A stretch of 6,195 bases of DNA from Methyloligella sp. (GTDB lineage Bacteria; Pseudomonadota; Alphaproteobacteria; Rhizobiales; JALUTE01), in assembly GCA_027058255.1 (NCBI GenBank), contig JALUTE010000068.1:1-6195 (forward strand), read 5' to 3'. Positions within the stretch are counted from its first letter, which is position 1. Each line of letters opens with the position of its first letter. The notes below the pieces were generated by a model. The model searched no databases and was not told the DNA's origin. It saw nothing but the letters and a program-made list of their open reading frames with translations. A program made the translations under genes and the position numbers. Positions 1-5,180 of this stretch are shown one piece after another.

Positions 1-606
1 AGGACTGGCAATGGGCGCGCCGTGCATATGCGCGAGCGCCAGCAGCAGGGAGCCCAGAAGCGCCGTCATGGTGTGACATGCGGTGAGCACGAAGGCATCC
101 TGTCCGGCCACCGCCTCGCGAAGCCGGGCCAGGGCATCCGCCGGCTGCTCGGCAGGCCGTATGCCGGAGACGGGGCGCAAACGGGCCCCAAGCGCCGCCT
201 CGGCCCAGGCGAGCACCGGATCCCAGGCGGCCTTCTCCGCCTCGACAAGACCGGCCGGCGCCTCGGCCCGATGGAGGATCGTGTCGCTCGCACCGAAGCG
301 CAGAATCTCCTCGATGATCATCGCCTCGCGCCCCATGACGCCGTCGATGGCCGTGTTGGCAAGTCCCGTCAGCCGCATGGCGCGCGGGTCAAGCTCCTCG
401 CCCTGCGCCTCCCACTCGCCGGCAATGGCCTCGGCGAGCGCCTCATGCGGCAGCACGAGCGGGCGGCCCGAGGGCGTGCGCACGGCCCGGCCATCGAGCA
501 GGATCGCGAAACCGCCGCTTGGAGAAAGGGCCTCGGAGGCGGGCGCATGGCGCGCATGGGCATAGAAGCGCCGGCGCCTCGAGGCCCTCGCGCCACCGAC
601 GCTCAT
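1..606 (-). CDS. ATP12-family F1-ATPase assembly chaperone (C-terminus cut by window)
   Basis: The protein likely binds the free F1 alpha subunit in the cytoplasm and helps assemble the F1 part of ATP synthase, as mitochondrial Atp12/ATPAF2 does. The frame is open from the ATG at 606 to base 1, giving 202 residues with no stop; perhaps 35-50 C-terminal residues are missing. Family signatures visible: RRRRF near residue 10, LLDGRAVRTPSGRPLVLP at 36-53, EW at 64-65 (this Trp appears to match the position mutated in human ATPAF2 disease), LTGLANTAID at 79-88, HRAEAPAGL at 112-120 and WDP at 128-130. The start overlaps the stop of the upstream HAD gene as ATGA, with a GGGAG-like ribosome site inside that gene, so translation is probably coupled. 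The family call rests on motif recognition and is strong; the bacterial role is inferred from the mitochondrial homologues. Confidence 0.93.
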   Translation of the reverse strand, partial: MSVGGARASRRRRFYAHARHAPASEALSPSGGFAILLDGRAVRTPSGRPLVLPHEALAEAIAGEWEAQGEELDPRAMRLTGLANTAIDGVMGREAMIIEEILRFGASDTILHRAEAPAGLVEAEKAAWDPVLAWAEAALGARLRPVSGIRPAEQPADALARLREAVAGQDAFVLTACHTMTALLGSLLLALAHMHGAPIASP

Positions 607-1313
607 GGCCTGCCACTCCCGCGGCGGGCGGGAGGCGCGGCCGAGACCGCAAGCTCGAGCCCGTCCAGCAGCGCATCGAAGTCCCGCACGATCCGCTCGG
701 CCCCGGACGCCACGAGCCGAGCCACCGGGTGGTAGCCCCAGGCAACGCCGATGGCGGAGACGCCCGCATTGCGGGCCATCTCCATGTCGAAGCTGGTATC
801 CCCCACCATCACCGTCTCCCGCGGCGTGGCCCCCACCTCCTCCATCGCCTGATGCAGCATGGCCGGATGCGGCTTGGACGGCGCCCGGTCCGCCGTCTGC
901 ACGGTGTGAAAATAGTCCGCAAGCCCCTCGCGGGCGAAGAGCACGTCGATGCCGCGCCGCGCCTTGCCGGTGGCAATGCCGAGCAGCACATGGTCGAGCG
1001 CCGCAAGCCGGTCGAGCGCCGCGCGCACGCCCTCGAACAGGGGCTCCTCGTGATCGGGCCGCTGGCGCTCCGCGATGAAGGCCCGCTTGTAGCCCTCGAC
1101 GAGCCGGGCAACCAATGTGCCATCGAGCCCGGGCGCGAGCGCCGCAATCGCCTCGGGCAGGGAAAGGCCGATGATGGCCCGCACGGCTTCCGGCGCAGGC
1201 GGCGCCAGGCCCTCCGCCTCGAAGGCCCGCGCCATGGCGTGCGCGATCGGGCGCTGGCTGTCCACCAGCGTTCCATCGCAATCGAAGATCACGAGGCGCA
1301 GTCCCTGACCCAC
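603..1313 (-). CDS. HAD-superfamily phosphatase, phosphoglycolate-phosphatase-like
   Basis: A cytoplasmic phosphohydrolase of the haloacid dehalogenase superfamily, 236 residues, a normal length for the Gph/beta-phosphoglucomutase-like group. All four HAD motifs are present: motif I FDCDGTLVDS with nucleophile D11 and general acid D13; motif II IATGK with T115; motif III SKPHP with K147; motif IV VGDTSFD with D172 and D176 for Mg2+ binding. Residues of about 18-88 form a helical C1-type cap, which in this family decides the substrate; the substrate cannot be read from the sequence. The start is a GTG at 1313, because no ATG lies close before motif I and GGAGGAG (1330-1324) sits 10 bases upstream. 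The gene begins 7 bases after the rluC stop and overlaps the ATP12 start by four bases. The proline/arginine-rich C-terminal end is probably an unstructured tail. Confidence 0.92.
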   Translation of the reverse strand: MGQGLRLVIFDCDGTLVDSQRPIAHAMARAFEAEGLAPPAPEAVRAIIGLSLPEAIAALAPGLDGTLVARLVEGYKRAFIAERQRPDHEEPLFEGVRAALDRLAALDHVLLGIATGKARRGIDVLFAREGLADYFHTVQTADRAPSKPHPAMLHQAMEEVGATPRETVMVGDTSFDMEMARNAGVSAIGVAWGYHPVARLVASGAERIVRDFDALLDGLELAVSAAPPARRGSGRP

Positions 1314-1320
1314 CGTGCTC

Positions 1321-2319
1321 TCACTCCTCCAGAAAGGATTCGGCCGCCATGTCCGCCTCGAAGCCGAGCAGCTCCCAGCTCCGGGCCATGTGCTCCGGCA
1401 GGGGCGCGGAGACCTCCAGCATGCCGCCCGAGGGGTGGGGCAGGCGGATGCGCCTTGCGTGCAGATGCAGCCGGCGGGCGATCTCGCCGCCCGGATGGGC
1501 GCTTGCGCCGCCATATTTGCCATCCCCGACGATCGGATGGCCGATGGCCGCCATATGCGCCCGCAACTGGTGGGTGCGCCCCGTCTCCGGCTGCAGGGCG
1601 AGCCAGGCGAGCCGCTGCCCGGCATGCGCAATCACGCGGTAGCGGGTGCGGGCCGCCTTCGCACCGGGCTCGCCGGTGCGGGCTACATGCACCCGCTCCT
1701 CGCCCTTGCCGCCGGCCTTCACCAGCGGTGCGTCGATCACCCCCTCGCTCGGCCGCGGCACGCCCACGACGAGCGCCCAATAGAGCTTGGCGGCAGACCG
1801 GGCCTTGAGAGCGCGCCCGAGCCGCTGCGCCGCCCGGCGCGTGCGAGCGAGCAGGAGGACGCCGCTCGTGTCCCGGTCCAGCCGATGCACCAGGCGCGGG
1901 CGCTCCTCGCCGGCCTCTCGCAGCCCATCCAGCATGGCGTCGAGATGGCGCTCCGTGCGGGTTCCGCCCTGAACCGGCAGGCCGGGCGGCTTGTCGAGGG
2001 CGATCACCTCCCGGTCGCGGTGAATGACCAGACCACGGACAAAGGCGCGGTCGGCCTCCTCGAGGGGCCTCGCCGAGGCCGAACGCTCACGCGCCGGAGC
2101 GTGAGCGCGCTCGCTCGACATGGGCGGCAGGCGGACCCGCTGCCCGGCTGCAAGGCGCAGCGCCGCCTTGGCGCGCGCGCCATCGACCCGCACCTGTCCC
2201 GTGCGAAGCAGCTTTTGCAGCCGCCCGTAGCCCAGCCCCGGCCGGTGCATCTGCAGCCAGCGATCGAGCCGCATGCCGGCCTCGCTCTCGGCCACTTCCC
2301 TGATCTCCACACCACTCAT
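1321..2319 (-). CDS. rluC: RluC-type 23S rRNA pseudouridine synthase
   Basis: This enzyme converts specific uridines of 23S rRNA to pseudouridine in the cytoplasm; E. coli RluC acts at 955, 2504 and 2580, and the sites here are inferred by family. The protein has 332 residues. An N-terminal S4 RNA-binding domain spans about residues 14-65 (GMRLDRWL, then LRTGQVRVDG). A 20-25 residue Ala/Arg/Ser-rich linker follows. The RluA-family catalytic domain begins near residue 90 and contains HRLDRDTSG at 145-153, with catalytic Asp D148, and the GRTHQLR motif at 247-253 followed by GHPIVGDGKYG. The ATG at 2319 is chosen because it leaves a complete S4 domain; the ribosome site upstream is weak (GACGAG-like). 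It lies 55 bases after crcB and 7 bases before the HAD gene. RluC and RluD have the same domain order, so the letter is somewhat less certain than the family. Confidence 0.94.
   Translation of the reverse strand: MSGVEIREVAESEAGMRLDRWLQMHRPGLGYGRLQKLLRTGQVRVDGARAKAALRLAAGQRVRLPPMSSERAHAPARERSASARPLEEADRAFVRGLVIHRDREVIALDKPPGLPVQGGTRTERHLDAMLDGLREAGEERPRLVHRLDRDTSGVLLLARTRRAAQRLGRALKARSAAKLYWALVVGVPRPSEGVIDAPLVKAGGKGEERVHVARTGEPGAKAARTRYRVIAHAGQRLAWLALQPETGRTHQLRAHMAAIGHPIVGDGKYGGASAHPGGEIARRLHLHARRIRLPHPSGGMLEVSAPLPEHMARSWELLGFEADMAAESFLEE
1324..1330 (-). promoter_or_regulatory. Ribosome binding site that decides the HAD gene's GTG start
   Basis: On the minus strand the bases read GGAGGAG, a strong Shine-Dalgarno sequence. 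It lies in the last two sense codons of rluC (Glu-Glu) and 10 bases before the GTG at 1313. There is no competing ATG before the HAD catalytic Asp, so this site supports a GTG start. Confidence 0.7.
2084..2107. repeat. Perfect 9-base inverted repeat inside rluC
   Basis: CGCTCACGC (2084-2092) is followed by a 6-base spacer and its exact reverse complement GCGTGAGCG (2099-2107). It lies in the linker between the S4 and catalytic domains of RluC, about residues 71-79 (an Arg/Ala/Glu-rich stretch), where protein constraint is probably low. It could form a stable hairpin in the mRNA. No T-run follows on either strand, so it is not an intrinsic terminator. It may be no more than a by-product of GC-rich, low-complexity coding. 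Confidence 0.6.
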
Positions 2320-2374
2320 CGCTCGTCATCTGCGGTCCGAGGCATGCGCATCCGCGCGCGTTCGGGCGACGGCG

Positions 2375-2755
2375 CTATTGCAGCACCGCACGGGCGAGCG
2401 AGAGGCCGGCGAACAACGCCAGAATCGACAGGACGACCGACGCGCCGAGATAGAAGGCCGCGTGGGTCATTGCCTTGCGCTCCACCAGAACGGCGAAATC
2501 CAGGGAGAAGGCGGAGAAGGTGGTGAAGCCGCCGAGAATGCCGGTGGCCAGGAAGGTGCGCAGCTCGTTCGAGACCGAAAAGCGCAAGGCTATGGCCTCG
2601 ATCAGGATCCCCATGAGAAGCGAGCCCAGAATGTTGACGCTGAGCGTTCCCCAGGGAAAGCCGTGCCCCACCATCCGCGTCACCACAATGCTGGCGAGAT
2701 ACCGCCCGGCCGCGCCGATCGCCCCGCCCGCAGCCGCCCATAGCACCATGTTCAT
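2375..2755 (-). CDS. crcB: Fluoride channel FluC/CrcB
   Basis: A small inner-membrane channel that exports fluoride and protects cytoplasmic enzymes. In this family it works as an antiparallel (dual-topology) dimer. The protein has 126 residues, the usual length, with four membrane segments at about residues 3-24, 36-57, 66-90 and 97-122. Family marks: GGAIGAAGRY at 10-19, WGTLSVNILGS at 35-45 with conserved N41, and the GGFTTFSAFSLD block at 75-86. That block carries the Phe-box residues (F80, F83) and the threonines lining the pore and the structural Na+ site. The start at 2755 (MNMVLW) has a G-rich ribosome site about 8 bases upstream; the frame stays open further upstream, but that extension shows no family similarity. 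A 104-base gap separates it from the small membrane-protein gene before it. I could not fit the conserved fluoride-riboswitch elements to that gap. Confidence 0.96.
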   Translation of the reverse strand: MNMVLWAAAGGAIGAAGRYLASIVVTRMVGHGFPWGTLSVNILGSLLMGILIEAIALRFSVSNELRTFLATGILGGFTTFSAFSLDFAVLVERKAMTHAAFYLGASVVLSILALFAGLSLARAVLQ

Positions 2756-2859
2756 GACCGTGCCCCCCTGCACCCGCCTTCGATGATGTGCCCGGGCCAT
2801 CGCTCGACCCGCAGGCCGTTTACCACCTTGGCCAGAAGGGGAAAAGACGCCCTCGGCCC

Positions 2860-3093
2860 TCAACGCTCGCGGCGCCGGGTAAACAGGCCCGCGCCATACC
2901 AGCCCAGGAACCAGCCGGCCACCAGCGAGACGAATATGGTGACGATATGCGCGAAATACTGCGCCTCCAGCGCCTGATCGGGGCTGCGGAAGTGGCGGGT
3001 CTGCTCGAACCAGTCGATGACGGGCGGGCCGAGGAACTTCGCGCCGACGAAAGCGCCGAGAAGCGCGAAAAGAATGGCGACCAGGACTCTCAT
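2860..3093 (-). CDS. Small protein with two membrane segments, partner of the Tae4-like amidase
   Basis: I do not recognise the family. The protein has 77 residues. A first hydrophobic segment covers about residues 3-22 and a second about 48-71. Between them is a polar loop of about 25 residues (23-47) with D27, E30, R33, R36, D39 and E43. The C-terminus is TRRRER. By the positive-inside rule both ends face the cytoplasm and the loop faces the periplasm. The ATG at 3093 overlaps the tae4 stop as ATGA, and a strong GGGAGG site lies inside the tae4 end, so the two genes are very probably translated together. Known Tai4 immunity proteins are, as I recall, soluble periplasmic helical proteins of just over 100 residues, and this does not resemble them. 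Possible roles are a membrane-bound immunity protein, a holin-like pore, or an unrelated envelope protein. That the gene is real is well supported; its role is inference. Confidence 0.8.
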   Translation of the reverse strand: MRVLVAILFALLGAFVGAKFLGPPVIDWFEQTRHFRSPDQALEAQYFAHIVTIFVSLVAGWFLGWYGAGLFTRRRER

Positions 3094-3668
3094 GCGACCT
3101 CCCAGAACCAGATTTCCTTGGACTTCTCATAGGTGCCGTAATAGCCGAGCCAGGAAAACCATTCCATCAGCCAGCCCGAGCCCGAGCGATATCCGTTCCA
3201 GACGTCGATATGGTCCCCCGAGGGCGTTCTCTCCTTGATCCAGACGGTCTCGCCCTTCTCGTCCTTGCCCGCCGGCACGGAGCGCGACCAGTAGTCCTTG
3301 AAGAAGATGATGCCCGTGCGCCCGAAGACGGCGTTGTAGAAATCCTGCACCGCCTCGCCACGGATCTTCTCGGTCCTGCCGAGTCCCGGAATCGAGGCGC
3401 CGTCGAGCCCGCGGGCGAGCTTCTCGGCCACGAGAAAATGCATCTCGGAGCGCGGATGATACCAGCAGGTTCCGACGCCGGGGAGCTGTTCGGGCGTCAC
3501 CCCCGCCGCCTTGAGCGAGACGCCCATGCGGATGGCGCACTGATTGGCGAAGGCCGGCAGCCCCTTGAGCCGTCCGCCCTGGGTCTTGGGCAGGCGGCAG
3601 GGAAACTGGATCGAATTATTGATGGGATGGCCACGCCAGAGCCGCTTGAACTCGATTTTCTGAACCAT
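3090..3668 (-). CDS. tae4: Tae4-like peptidoglycan amidase (type VI secretion effector class)
   Basis: Tae4 enzymes are NlpC/P60-like cysteine amidases, delivered by T6SS into the periplasm of rival cells, where they cut the gamma-D-Glu-meso-DAP bond of peptidoglycan. The protein has 192 residues. Motifs: FKRLWRGHP at 7-15 (the N-terminal aromatic/Trp motif), NQCAIRMGVSL at 42-52 with the predicted nucleophile C44, GIIFFKDYW at 119-127, and GDHIDVWNG at 151-159 with the predicted catalytic H153. I cannot assign the third catalytic residue with certainty. There is no signal peptide or membrane segment, as expected for a T6SS cargo. The C44-H153 spacing and the C-terminal part after 160 (rich in Trp and Tyr) look longer than in the enterobacterial Tae4 proteins I remember. 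The ATG at 3668 matches the usual N-terminus, but GAGGGG lies only 2 bases before it. No T6SS structural or adaptor gene is seen here, and local G+C is lower than in flanking genes. The amidase fold is strongly supported; T6SS delivery is inferred from family. Confidence 0.88.
   Translation of the reverse strand: MVQKIEFKRLWRGHPINNSIQFPCRLPKTQGGRLKGLPAFANQCAIRMGVSLKAAGVTPEQLPGVGTCWYHPRSEMHFLVAEKLARGLDGASIPGLGRTEKIRGEAVQDFYNAVFGRTGIIFFKDYWSRSVPAGKDEKGETVWIKERTPSGDHIDVWNGYRSGSGWLMEWFSWLGYYGTYEKSKEIWFWEVA
3097..3103 (-). promoter_or_regulatory. Strong ribosome binding site for the small membrane protein, inside tae4
   Basis: On the minus strand this reads GGGAGGT, with the GGAGG core 4 bases before the ATG at 3093. 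It lies in the last codons of tae4. Together with the ATGA stop/start overlap it suggests coupled translation of the two genes. It is clearly stronger than the site in front of tae4 itself, which would give the partner a good supply relative to the amidase. Confidence 0.7.
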
Positions 3669-3697
3669 ATCCCCTCGTCATCCGTCTCGACGCACAG

Positions 3698-3725
3698 GCC
3701 GGCCGGGGCTTTGAGCCCCGCCGGC
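3698..3725 (-). terminator. Strong GC-rich hairpin downstream of rarA, possible terminator
   Basis: The arms at 3698-3710 and 3714-3725 pair over 12 bases with a single bulged base and a 3-base loop, reading GCCGGCGGGGCT CAA AGCCCCGGCCGGC on the minus strand when split as arm, loop and arm. It begins about 85 bases after the rarA stop. No U-run follows on either strand, so it is not a classical intrinsic terminator. It could be an RNA processing or stability element, or a terminator of the U-poor kind. The hairpin is plainly visible; its function is uncertain. Confidence 0.4.
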
Positions 3726-3746
3726 GGCGCATGTGCAATCCGGGCC

Positions 3747-3752
3747 ACTATA
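3747..3752 (-). promoter_or_regulatory. Weak -10-like box upstream of tae4
   Basis: On the minus strand this reads TATAGT, one of few AT-rich hexamers in this stretch, about 78 bases before the tae4 start. I see no good -35 hexamer 16-18 bases upstream. A small GNRA-type hairpin (GGTGC, loop GCAA, GCACC; 3753-3766) lies directly before it. It may be a promoter for tae4, but a chance match is about as likely. Confidence 0.2.
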
Positions 3753-3784
3753 GGTGCTTGCGCACCGCCAGGCCATGCCGTTTT

Positions 3785-3798
3785 GCCCCGACCGGGGC
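3785..3798 (-). repeat. Short hairpin just after the rarA stop
   Basis: GCCCC and GGGGC pair around the loop GACC, forming a 5-base all-GC stem 13-26 bases after the rarA stop codon. On the minus strand it is followed by AAAA, not TTTT, so an intrinsic terminator for rarA is not supported. It could protect the 3' end of the rarA message. Confidence 0.35.
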
Positions 3799-3810
3799 GG
3801 CGATGGGCCG

Positions 3811-5145
3811 TCAGGCGCCGCCGCCGCGCTCGCGCCGCAACCTGGCCCACCAGGCGAGCCGCTTGGCGATCTCCCGCTCGAAACCGCGCTCGGGCGGGGC
3901 ATAGAAGGTCTGCCGCCCCATCTCCTCGGGGAAGTAATCCTGGCCCGAGAAGGCGTCCGGTGCGTCGTGATCATACGCATAGCCCTTGCCGTAGCCCTGC
4001 TCGGCCATCAGATCCGTCGGGGCGTTCAGAATGTGCTTGGGCGGGGCGAGCGAGCCATGGGCCTTGGCAGCCTTCATCGCCCTCTTCCACGCCACATAGG
4101 CGGCATTGGACTTGGGCGCCGTGGCAAGATAGAGGCAGGCCTCGGCCAGAGCGAGCTCGCCTTCGGGGCTGCCGAGGAAATCGAAGGCGTCCTTGGCGGC
4201 ATTGGCGATGGCGAGGGCGTCGGGGTCGGCAAGGCCGATATCCTCCACCGCCATGCGCACCAGCCGACGGGCGATGTAGAGCGGGTCCTCGCCGCCCGCC
4301 AGCATGCGCGCCAACCAGTAGAGCGCTGCATCGGGGTCCGAGCCGCGAACGGATTTGTGCAGGGCGCTGATGAGGTTGTAATGGCCATCGCGCGACTTGT
4401 CGTAGATCGGCGCCCGCCGCTGGACGAGGCGGGTGAGCGCATCCGTGTCGAGCGTGGCCCGGGCTTCGCCCCCCGCCTCGCCCTCGCCGGTCGCGAGATA
4501 GACCTCCTCGATGAGATTGAGCAGCGCCCGCCCGTCGCCATCGGCCATGGCGAGGAGCGCCGCCCTCGCCTCGTCCTTGAGCGGCAGGGGCCGGCCCATG
4601 ACCCGCTCCGCCCGCGCCACGAGCTCGGCCAGAGCCGCCTCGTCCAGGCGCTCGAACACCAGCACGCTCGCCCGCGACAGCAGGGCCGCATTGAGCTCGA
4701 AGGACGGGTTTTCCGTCGTCGCGCCGATGAGCACGATGGTGCCGTCCTCCATGTGGGGCAGAAAGCCGTCCTGCTGCGCCCGGTTGAAGCGGTGAATCTC
4801 GTCGATGAAGAGAAGCGTGCCGCGGCCTGCCTCGCGGCGGGCTCTCGCGCGCTCGAACGCCTTGCGCAGGTCCTGAACGCCCGAGAAGATGGCCGAGAGC
4901 TGCTCGAACTCGAGCTCCGTCGCATCGGCGAGCAGCCGGGCAACGGTCGTCTTGCCCGAGCCGGGCGGCCCCCAGAAGATGAGGCTGGAGAGCCGGCCGG
5001 CCCGCACCATGCGCCCGAGAAGACCGTCGGGGCCGAGAATGTGGTCCTGCCCCACCACCTGGTCGAGGGTCTCGGGCCGCAGCCGGTCGGCGAGCGGGCG
5101 GGGCGCCTCGCGCTCCAGTCCCGCCGCCTCGAAAAGTGTGGTCAT
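3811..5145 (-). CDS. rarA: Replication-associated recombination ATPase RarA (MgsA/WRNIP1 family)
   Basis: RarA is a cytoplasmic AAA+ ATPase related to clamp-loader subunits. It works at stalled or broken replication forks and interacts with SSB. The protein has 444 residues, the family's normal length. It shows the N-terminal PLADRLRP segment (17-24), Walker A GPPGSGKTT at 59-67 with K65, Walker B LLFIDEIHR at 111-119, sensor 1 ATTENPSF at 142-149 and the arginine-finger region LLSRAS with R158. The C-terminal tetramerisation part has SVRGSDPDAALYWLARML (265-282), AVEDIGLADP (299-308), YGKGYAYDHD (385-394) and a final aromatic KRLAWWARLR stretch. I prefer the ATG at 5145 over the one at 5166: the family starts at M-x-x-LFEAAG, and GAGAGG lies 8 bases before 5145, while 5166 has only a poor site. 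The protease gene ends 35 bases upstream, so the two may share a transcript. Confidence 0.97.
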   Translation of the reverse strand: MTTLFEAAGLEREAPRPLADRLRPETLDQVVGQDHILGPDGLLGRMVRAGRLSSLIFWGPPGSGKTTVARLLADATELEFEQLSAIFSGVQDLRKAFERARARREAGRGTLLFIDEIHRFNRAQQDGFLPHMEDGTIVLIGATTENPSFELNAALLSRASVLVFERLDEAALAELVARAERVMGRPLPLKDEARAALLAMADGDGRALLNLIEEVYLATGEGEAGGEARATLDTDALTRLVQRRAPIYDKSRDGHYNLISALHKSVRGSDPDAALYWLARMLAGGEDPLYIARRLVRMAVEDIGLADPDALAIANAAKDAFDFLGSPEGELALAEACLYLATAPKSNAAYVAWKRAMKAAKAHGSLAPPKHILNAPTDLMAEQGYGKGYAYDHDAPDAFSGQDYFPEEMGRQTFYAPPERGFEREIAKRLAWWARLRRERGGGA

Positions 5146-5153
5146 GGGTCGAG

Positions 5154-5159
5154 CCTCTC
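5154..5159 (-). promoter_or_regulatory. Ribosome binding site that decides the rarA start
   Basis: On the minus strand this reads GAGAGG, 8 bases before the ATG at 5145. The alternative in-frame ATG at 5166 would add seven residues (MPREARP) that are not typical of the family, and it lacks a comparable site. Confidence 0.6.
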
Positions 5160-5180
5160 GGGGCATCCGCCGGCAGATGC

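Larger units (their letters stand above)
3669..3810 (-). other. Non-coding stretch between rarA and tae4 with three hairpins
   Basis: These 142 bases are the longest gene-free part of the window. They hold three inverted repeats (3698-3725, 3753-3766 and 3785-3798) and a weak -10-like box, and no credible reading frame. By position this is where rarA transcription could end and where tae4 could have its own promoter. It also marks one edge of a possible insertion of the tae4 pair. I saw no target-site duplication or transposase remnant. Confidence 0.55.

Noticed and set aside
1155..1162. GGGCAGGG, a match to the FtsK-orienting KOPS motif
   Set aside because: One match to such a short G-rich motif is expected by chance in about 6 kb of high-GC DNA.
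519..1808. Long plus-strand open frame (429 codons) across the HAD and rluC genes
   Set aside because: It is antisense to two genes with complete catalytic motifs, and its translation is Arg/Pro/Ala-rich without recognisable domains, as expected for a shadow frame in high-GC DNA.
2756..2859. Possible fluoride riboswitch upstream of crcB
   Set aside because: A GCGATGG string is present on the minus strand, but the other conserved parts of the crcB motif do not follow in the right order and I could not fold the expected pseudoknot.
2375..3130. Extended crcB reading frame starting at 3130
   Set aside because: The first 125 codons overlap the small membrane-protein gene and the end of tae4 and give an Arg/Pro-rich product. 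The FluC family starts at the ATG at 2755, which has its own ribosome site.
3210..4370. Plus-strand open frame (386 codons) opposite tae4 and rarA
   Set aside because: It overlaps two supported genes and the non-coding gap, and its composition is typical of an antisense shadow.
5146..5166. ATG at 5166 as the rarA start
   Set aside because: It has a poor ribosome site and adds seven residues not typical of the family. The ATG at 5145 fits better, although the longer form cannot be excluded.
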